Positions 58,645 through 64,000 of a DNA stretch of 64,000 bases are shown piece after piece. The notes beneath the pieces are model-generated. The model saw only the letters and a program-made list of their open reading frames with translations, did no database searches and was not told where the DNA came from. A program made the position numbers and the translations under genes. Origin of the DNA: Hymenobacter radiodurans (GTDB lineage Bacteria > Bacteroidota > Bacteroidia > Cytophagales > Hymenobacteraceae); the NCBI RefSeq assembly GCF_004355185.1, contig NZ_CP037922.1, positions 2,046,001-2,110,000 on the forward strand, given 5' to 3'. How positions within the stretch are numbered: position 1 is the first letter of the stretch; the number at the start of each line of letters is the position of its first letter.

Positions 58645-60633
58645 ATGATGAATAAAACCTATTGCCCCAGCCTCACCGAGTACCAACGCCGCCTTTCGCG
58701 GGAAGTCAAGATTGGCGATGTGCCGCTGGGGGGCAAAAACCCGATCCGCGTGCAGAGCATGACCACCGTGGACACTATGGACACGCTCGGCTCGGTGGAG
58801 CAAACCTTGCGCATGGTAGAGGCGGGTTGCGAGTATGTGCGCATCACGGCGCCCAGCATGAAGGAGGCCCAGAACTTGCTGGAAATCAAGAAGGAGCTGC
58901 GCAAGCGCGGCTGCACCGTTCCGCTTATAGCAGACATCCACTTCACGCCCAACGCCGCCGAGCTGGCCGCCCGCATCGTGGAGAAAGTGCGCGTAAACCC
59001 CGGCAACTACGCCGACAAGAAGAAATTCGACTTCATTGAGTACACCGACGCTACCTACCAGGACGAGGTAAACCGCATCCGGGAGCGGTTCCGCCCACTG
59101 GTCCAGATTTGCAAGCAGTACGGCACGGCTATGCGCATCGGGACTAACCACGGCTCTTTGTCCGACCGTATTTTGTCGCGCTACGGCGATACGCCGCTGG
59201 GGATGGTGGAGTCGGCGCTGGAGTTTCTGCGGCTGTGCGAGGAGGAGAACTATTACGATGTGGTGCTCAGCATGAAGGCCTCCAACACCCAGGTGATGGT
59301 GCAAGCCTACCGCTTGCTGGTGCAAAAGTTGGACGAGGAAGGACTGCAACCGTACCCGCTGCACCTAGGCGTAACCGAAGCCGGCGAAGCCGAAGACGGA
59401 CGCATCAAGTCAGCCGTGGGTATCGGGACGTTGCTGGAAGACGGCATTGGCGACACCGTGCGCGTGTCGCTCACCGAAGCGCCCGAAGCCGAAGCGCCGG
59501 TTGCCAAAGCCCTGATTGACCGCTACACCACCCGCGCCGCCGACGCCAAGCCCATTGCGCCCGTGACGGAAGTACCCATCGACCCGTTCCAGTACCACCG
59601 CCGCACCACGCGCGAAGTGCTGAACGTTGGGGGGCAAAATGTGCCGCGGGTCATGGCCGATATCTCGCGGCTGTCGTCGGTGGAGTATGCCGATTTGCGC
59701 GCCGTGGGGCAGATGTATTCCGTGTTTCTGGACAAGTTTCAAATGAATGACTTGGGCGCCGACTACATCTACAGCGGCCAGCGCCCGGTGCCGTTCATGC
59801 TGCCCAATGGCCTGAAGGAAGTAGTTGACTATCAAGCCTGGCTCGACGCTGGCCGCCGCACCGACCATTTCCCGGTGCTCACCCAAGCTGAATATGCCAC
59901 CGCTGGCCCGGCTCACCCGGAGCTGAATTTCGTGTTCCAGAACCTGGAGTCGCTCACGCCGCCAACGCTTGATCAGCTCCGCGCCGACGCCACAGCTGTC
60001 ATCATCCTCTACACCGATAACGCCCATGCTATGCCGGAGCTGCGGCGGGCGTTTTTCCGGCTGATCAATCAGGGCGTGACCAACCCGGTGATTATCAATC
60101 GCCAGTATCCGGTGCTCACGCCCGAGCAAACCCAACTCTACGCCGCCACCGACGTTGGCGGCTTGCTCTTGGACGGCCTTGGCGACGGCGTGGTGCTCAG
60201 CACCGAATTACTGCCTGAGCGCGCCAAAGAGAAGTGGCTGCCCACCATCGACCAGCTCAACCAGCTTTCCTTCGGCATCCTGCAAGCGGCACGGACCCGC
60301 ATGTCCAAGACGGAGTACATCAGCTGCCCCAGCTGCGGCCGCACCCTGTTCGACCTCCAGGAAACCACCGCCATGATCCGCAAGCGCACCGACCACCTCA
60401 AGGGCGTCAAAATCGGCATCATGGGCTGCATCGTGAACGGCCCCGGCGAAATGGCCGACGCCGACTATGGCTACGTGGGCGTAGGTAAAGGCAAAATTGC
60501 CCTCTACCGCGGCCAGGATGTCATTAAGAAAGCCGTGCCCGAAGAGCTAGCCGTGGATGAGCTAATTGAGCTCATGCGCGAAGACGGCCGCTGGATTGAG
60601 CCCGTGCGGTTGGAAGCGCCGGTAGGGGTGTAA
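58645..60633 (+). CDS. ispG: 4-hydroxy-3-methylbut-2-enyl diphosphate synthase, long form
   Basis: About 662 residues. IspG reduces MEcPP in the non-mevalonate isoprenoid pathway with a [4Fe-4S] cluster. The first TIM barrel has GGKNPIRVQSMTTVDTMDTL and EAGCEYVRITAPSMKEAQNL. The cluster-binding end has SCPSCGRTLFDLQET and GIMGCIVNGPGEMADADYGY (three Cys and a Glu). An insert of ~270 residues between the two is the large type found in Bacteroidota, Chlamydiae and plants. ATG at 58645 follows a T/six-C motif by one base. Longer reading from 58585 lacks similarity to IspG. Confidence 0.95.
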   Translation: MMNKTYCPSLTEYQRRLSREVKIGDVPLGGKNPIRVQSMTTVDTMDTLGSVEQTLRMVEAGCEYVRITAPSMKEAQNLLEIKKELRKRGCTVPLIADIHFTPNAAELAARIVEKVRVNPGNYADKKKFDFIEYTDATYQDEVNRIRERFRPLVQICKQYGTAMRIGTNHGSLSDRILSRYGDTPLGMVESALEFLRLCEEENYYDVVLSMKASNTQVMVQAYRLLVQKLDEEGLQPYPLHLGVTEAGEAEDGRIKSAVGIGTLLEDGIGDTVRVSLTEAPEAEAPVAKALIDRYTTRAADAKPIAPVTEVPIDPFQYHRRTTREVLNVGGQNVPRVMADISRLSSVEYADLRAVGQMYSVFLDKFQMNDLGADYIYSGQRPVPFMLPNGLKEVVDYQAWLDAGRRTDHFPVLTQAEYATAGPAHPELNFVFQNLESLTPPTLDQLRADATAVIILYTDNAHAMPELRRAFFRLINQGVTNPVIINRQYPVLTPEQTQLYAATDVGGLLLDGLGDGVVLSTELLPERAKEKWLPTIDQLNQLSFGILQAARTRMSKTEYISCPSCGRTLFDLQETTAMIRKRTDHLKGVKIGIMGCIVNGPGEMADADYGYVGVGKGKIALYRGQDVIKKAVPEELAVDELIELMREDGRWIEPVRLEAPVGV

Positions 60634-60656
60634 GTATTTTAAAATAATAAGAGCAT

Positions 60657-61031
60657 ATGCTTAAAGATTTAATTAAGATTTATAAGTACGTTGATAGATT
60701 AACGCTCCGAATAATGATAGTAGGTATTATTATTTTACTCACTGTTGTTTCGATAATTTTACTCAAAGCTTATTCTGAAATTCCCGATTTTATGTTCGCT
60801 ATTAAAAATGAGATGATTGAAAACAAATCATTTATAGATAGTATAGGAGTTAATAATGGGTACGCGATTTGGTTTGATAAAGACAAATTAGAAAGAAAAG
60901 ATACAATTCCTTTTTCAGTTTCTATAATAAATAATGATAGTGTGTACGTTAAAGTAATTGGTCAATATTACTGGCAGAATGGTGGGAATATAATTTATAT
61001 TAAACAAGATACATTATATAAGTCGATTTAA
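60657..61031 (+). CDS. AT-rich orphan, single-pass membrane protein
   Basis: 124 residues with one helix (LRIMIVGIIILLTVVSIILL) and an external part with WFDKDKLERKDTIPFSVSII, YVKVIGQYYWQNGGNIIYIK. No family is recognised. The base composition is strikingly rich in A/T (many Ile, Asn, Lys), unlike every neighbour, and the gene is followed 33 bases later by a dispersed hairpin repeat. It is probably a recent arrival. It starts 23 bases after ispG. Confidence 0.7.
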   Translation: MLKDLIKIYKYVDRLTLRIMIVGIIILLTVVSIILLKAYSEIPDFMFAIKNEMIENKSFIDSIGVNNGYAIWFDKDKLERKDTIPFSVSIINNDSVYVKVIGQYYWQNGGNIIYIKQDTLYKSI

Positions 61032-61063
61032 TTGGGAGTAACCAAAAGTTGGAGCGGAATATT

Positions 61064-61146
61064 GTCATGCTGAGCTTGTCGAAGCATCTCTACCGCTTCG
61101 TTGAGAATACTAACCGGTAGAGATGCTTCGACAAGCTCAGCATGAC
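61064..61146. repeat. Dispersed palindromic hairpin element, copy B
   Basis: Arms of at least 31 bases are perfect (61064-61094 with 61116-61146), beginning GTCATGCTGAGCTTGTCGAA. The loop is about 20 bases. The same arms occur at 36647-36738. It lies between the AT-rich orphan and the small exported protein. Confidence 0.9.
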
Positions 61147-61235
61147 AGTTTTATTGACTCAAATGGATGCTGAGAGAATCAACGCTTTTACAAAAGGTCC
61201 GTTATTTGCTTTCTGGTTCGGCTCGACTAGAAACC

Positions 61236-61661
61236 ATGAAGAACCTATTTGCATTGATCCTGGTGTGCCTCATGTGCGCTACCGCTGCGCAGGCCCAGGA
61301 TATTCAGTCCATCGGCAAGGATAGAAAGGCCATCAAGAAGGACGTGCGCAAGCGCGACAGGAAATACAAAAAGCTGCGCGTGGACATGGCCGCCGATGGC
61401 AGTGACATAGAATGGTATCAGGCCGGCGATAAGAACCCGGAGAATGCCACGATTGGCTTTGGGTATCGCAATGATGTTTGTGTGACTACGCTGACGGCCT
61501 TGGCAGACTCGGTTAGCCTCTTGAAAATGCAAACCAAACTGAATGCCCGCAACGAGCAAACCGATGAAGCCGTCTGGGATTCAAAAGATGGGAAGTACCG
61601 CACAAACATCACCACGAGCCCCGGTCAGTACTACGTGATTACACGGCGGCGTAAAGAGTAA
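61236..61661 (+). CDS. Small exported hypothetical protein (141 aa)
   Basis: ATG at 61236 starts a clear signal peptide (MKNLFALILVCLMCATAAQA, cleaved after AQA). The mature part is charged (KDRKAIKKDVRKRDRKYKKL), then VDMAADGSDIEWYQAGD and TKLNARNEQTDEAVWDSKDG. No family is recognised. A hairpin terminator lies 55 bases after the stop. The longer frame from 61167 overlaps the hairpin region and lacks the signal at its start. Confidence 0.7.
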   Translation: MKNLFALILVCLMCATAAQAQDIQSIGKDRKAIKKDVRKRDRKYKKLRVDMAADGSDIEWYQAGDKNPENATIGFGYRNDVCVTTLTALADSVSLLKMQTKLNARNEQTDEAVWDSKDGKYRTNITTSPGQYYVITRRRKE

Positions 61662-61715
61662 CAATGCTGGTCTTCTGAGCAGAACAGACGACCTACTCTA
61701 CGTACAAGTTAGAAG

Positions 61716-61754
61716 AAGGACCCGGAAGGCAGTAGTTGTCATTCGGGTCCTTTT
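61716..61754 (+). terminator. Intrinsic terminator
   Basis: Stem AAGGACCCG (61716-61724) with CGGGTCCTT (61744-61752), 19-base loop, then a T run to 61754. It ends transcription of the small exported protein gene. Confidence 0.65.
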
Positions 61755-61830
61755 GGTTTCGGTGGGGGGCATTTTTAGTTAACCGCCTTGTTGCTTAAAA
61801 CATCTTGCGTGGCTGAACGTCTACCGCTGC

Positions 61831-62505
61831 ATGAAGATCAGAGCAATACTAACTGGGGCGACGGGCATGGTGGGGGAAGGTGTGTTACACGAGTGCCTCA
61901 ACGACCCCGACGTGGAGCAGGTGCTGTCCATCAGCCGCAAGCCCTACGGCCTAAACCACCCTAAGCTGCGCGAAATCTTGCACCGCGACTTCCACGACTT
62001 ATCGGCCATACAAGACCAGCTGACGGGCTACAATGCTTGCTTTTTCTGTTTGGGCGTGTCGTCGGTGGGCATGAAGGAACCGGAGTATCGTCGCATCACC
62101 TTCGATTTGACCATGCACTTCGCGCAAACGGTGTTGCAGCGCAATCCGGACCTCACGTTCTGCTTTGTGTCGGGCACGGGGACGGATGGCACCGGCAAAG
62201 GAAAGCTGATGTGGGCGCGGGTAAAAGGCCAGACCGAAAACGCCCTGTTGCAGTTGCCTTTCAAGCAAGCGTACATGTTTCGCCCCGGCTTTATGCAGCC
62301 TACGAAAGGTCTGAAAAACACACTCTCTGCTTACGCTTACTTATCCTGGCTGTATCCGGTGTTTCGGCCTTTGTTCCCCAAGTACGTTTCCACCTTGCAG
62401 GAAATGGGCCAGGCAATGATCAATGCCGTGCGCCACGGATATCCCAAACGCGTGCTGGAAGTGCTGGATATTGTGGCGCTGGCGAAGGCCAATGGTTCGG
62501 CGTAG
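61831..62505 (+). CDS. NAD-dependent epimerase/dehydratase-like protein
   Basis: A 224-residue short Rossmann protein: ILTGATGMVGEGVLHECLND is the dinucleotide motif, and VLSISRKPYGLNHPKLREIL, FFCLGVSSVGMKEPEYRRIT and AYMFRPGFMQPTKGLKNTLS follow. Members of this group lack the classical YxxxK; here FVSGTGTDGTGKGKLMWARV takes its place. The substrate is unknown. A G6 motif precedes the start by about 60 bases. Confidence 0.82.
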   Translation: MKIRAILTGATGMVGEGVLHECLNDPDVEQVLSISRKPYGLNHPKLREILHRDFHDLSAIQDQLTGYNACFFCLGVSSVGMKEPEYRRITFDLTMHFAQTVLQRNPDLTFCFVSGTGTDGTGKGKLMWARVKGQTENALLQLPFKQAYMFRPGFMQPTKGLKNTLSAYAYLSWLYPVFRPLFPKYVSTLQEMGQAMINAVRHGYPKRVLEVLDIVALAKANGSA

Positions 62506-62569
62506 GCTGGCTGTGGGGGGCAAATTCTCGTAGAAGGCGTACTACATCTGTCCGATAATTACCTTCTAC

Positions 62570-63252
62570 ATGATTCAAACCGTCATTTTCGACATGGACG
62601 GCGTGCTGGTTGACACCGAGCCGCTGCACCGCGATGCCTTTTTTCAGCACTTCGCCGAGCTGGGCGTAACGCTAACGGACGAGAAATACGCCACCTTTCT
62701 GGGCTCCTCTACCCGCAATATGTACCAGCAGTTCAAGCAGGAATTTGGGCTGAGGCAGGATGTAGAAACGCTCATGAGCCGCAAGCGCGAGTTCTTCGGC
62801 AAGGCCTTTGACGAGTCGACCGACTTGGAATTGCTGCCCGGCGCCCGCGAACTAGTGGAGGATTTGCACCACGCGGGCGTCCCGCTACAGCTGGCCTCGT
62901 CGGCTTCCAAAGAGACGATTCATCGGGTATTTGAGCGCTTTGGGCTGTATCCATACTTCGATAACATAGTCAGCGGGGAAGATTTCCCCCAGTCGAAGCC
63001 CAACCCGGCGCTTTTCCTGCACGCCGCCAAACTGTCCGGTAAGCCCCGCAGGAGTGTCTGGTAATTGAGGATTCGGCCAACGGCGTGACGGCGGCCAAAG
63101 CCGCCGGTATGTACTGTATCGGCTACAGCAGCCCACATTCGGGCGGACAGGACTTAAGCCACGCCGACCAAGTTGTGTCGGATTTGCGACAACTTAATGC
63201 GGAGATGATTCTGCGCCTTTCAACGCCCATAAGTTCGCCCGCAACCACATAA
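62570..63252 (+). CDS. HAD-superfamily phosphatase, beta-phosphoglucomutase-like (frame break near 63043-63047)
   Basis: About 227 residues after one added base. Motif I is IFDMDGVLVDTEPLHRDAFF, motif II LASSASKETIHRVFERFGLY, and motif III SKPNPALFLHAAKLSG are in the first frame. The last motif, PQECLVIEDSANGVTAAKAA, is in the second. The break lies at AAGCCCC (63041-63047). Without it the protein would lack the acidic motif needed for Mg2+ binding. The family includes sugar-phosphate mutases and 2-deoxyglucose-6-phosphate phosphatases; the substrate is not predictable. Confidence 0.87.
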
Positions 63253-63284
63253 GCCTCTGCTAACCTTCGTAGTAGCTCGAAGAA

Positions 63285-63605
63285 ATGGAGAAGCGTCTGT
63301 TAACTCTGCCCGAACTAGGCTTGCTGATCTATATGCTGCGCGGCAAAGCGCAGGTGGAGCGGATTCTGGCTCTGTTGCCTACCGCCGAAGTAGAAGAGCT
63401 AAACGATGGCGGCATGGGTAGTTTGCGTTTCGTCAGCAATAAGCAGAACCGACGTTTGGGGAAAGTACTAGCCGAGCTTTGGTATAAAGATGTGGATGAG
63501 GTGCCCGTACTGGCCTCACTTTATCTGGACACCGAAGGCGACTTGTATGAGCTGGACAGTTGGAAAGCCGATTCTACACCATTGAAGCGCATTCCCGCTT
63601 TCTAA
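63285..63605 (+). CDS. Hypothetical protein, DUF6984-like
   Basis: 106 residues: LLTLPELGLLIYMLRGKAQ, then VEELNDGGMGSLRFVSN and LDTEGDLYELDSWKADSTPL. The 'DGGMGS' and 'GDL.ELD.WK.D..PL' blocks match what I recall of the DUF6984 family, of unknown function. It is a short soluble protein. Confidence 0.65.
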   Translation: MEKRLLTLPELGLLIYMLRGKAQVERILALLPTAEVEELNDGGMGSLRFVSNKQNRRLGKVLAELWYKDVDEVPVLASLYLDTEGDLYELDSWKADSTPLKRIPAF

Positions 63606-63612
63606 CATCAGC

Positions 63613-64000
63613 CTATTTGCACTTCTCCTTGCGGCGCGTATCGATGATATGCACGATTTTCCAGCCCTCAGCCAGCTTCACTAGCTGAAACGAATTGTAG
63701 CCGCAGTGGCTGAAAGTGGTGCCCACATAAAACTGATACGGCGTCCAGACGCTGGCCAGGTTGGCGTCGATGAGCACTTGCTCAAAGGTGATGCGCTCAT
63801 CGTACACTTCCTTGTGCGGCGTGCCCACGCTTTTCAGAAAACCCGCTACTTTCTCCACCTGCACCTGGGTTTTGCCCTCGCGGTTGGCAATGACCTGAAA
63901 CACGGCGCCCGGCGCCAACGTGCTTCGCACCATCGTGCTGTCGCCGCGCCGCATGCCGTCGAAGAACGTGTTAATGGTTTGCTTGACGGCGGCGGTTTCG
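63613..64000 (-). CDS. NTF2-like/lumazine-binding-like protein, 5' end beyond window
   Basis: The frame is open through 64000 (TAAVKQTINTFFDGMRRGDS), so the gene starts outside the window; an internal Met at 63954 is not the start. The C-terminal part reads VIANREGKTQVQVEKVAGFL, QFYVGTTFSHCGYNSFQLVK and GWKIVHIIDTRRKEKCK, the cone-shaped SnoaL/DUF4440-type fold. The ending 'W.I.hi..t' is typical. Role unknown. Confidence 0.75.
   Translation of the reverse strand, partial: ETAAVKQTINTFFDGMRRGDSTMVRSTLAPGAVFQVIANREGKTQVQVEKVAGFLKSVGTPHKEVYDERITFEQVLIDANLASVWTPYQFYVGTTFSHCGYNSFQLVKLAEGWKIVHIIDTRRKEKCK

Overview
The window comes from a GC-rich member of the Bacteroidota, most likely Hymenobacter or a close relative in the Hymenobacteraceae. 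The reasons are the GC-rich composition, the DUF5908/DUF4255/DUF4157 protein families, SprB-like repeat modules, an unlinked pectin-degrading gene set typical of Cytophagales, and dispersed hairpin repeats of the GTCATGCTGAGC...AAGCATCTCT kind. This assignment is inferred from content only.

Left part (1-28351, all on the minus strand): an apparently complete extracellular contractile injection system (eCIS; antifeeding-prophage/PVC/AlgoCIS-like phage-tail machine). In transcription order it encodes a DUF4255 cap protein, an unknown 337-residue protein, the sheath, two gp19-like tube proteins, DUF5908, a LysM tube-baseplate adaptor, a VgrG-like spike, a PAAR tip, gp25, two very large baseplate wedge proteins, a 1463-residue protein with SprB-like modules, the CIS tape-measure-family protein, a 1329-residue DUF4157 protein, a 47-residue ORF and the AAA+ ATPase. 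After a 544-base gap lie a free-standing protease propeptide and a subtilisin-like (S8) protease that runs off the window edge.

Right part (29-64 kb): a secreted HEXXH metalloprotease; a VIT-type ion transporter; a small pectin-degradation group (GH28, PL22, a PKD protein, GH105) interrupted by two small genes; an MGH1-like glycoside hydrolase; the high-affinity phosphate operon pstS-pstC-pstA-pstB-phoU; an unusual pyruvate kinase; redox enzymes; a Tat-exported lactonase-like beta-propeller; the long form of ispG; an AT-rich orphan ORF; and small genes.

Two sequence-level features cut across the window. (1) The motif W(2+)GCCCCCC (A/T-run, G, six C) occurs more than 30 times on both strands, inside and between genes, sometimes directly before a start codon. 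(2) Eighteen places in fifteen genes, including sheath, baseplate, pstB, pstC and pyruvate kinase, show a one-base loss at G or C runs, most often this motif with five C instead of six. In every case adding one base per site makes the length a multiple of three and joins two halves of a recognisable protein. These genes are given as whole CDSs with the break noted. Consensus error at homopolymers is the most likely cause, with genuine slippage the alternative. No tRNA, rRNA, CRISPR array or insertion sequence was seen.
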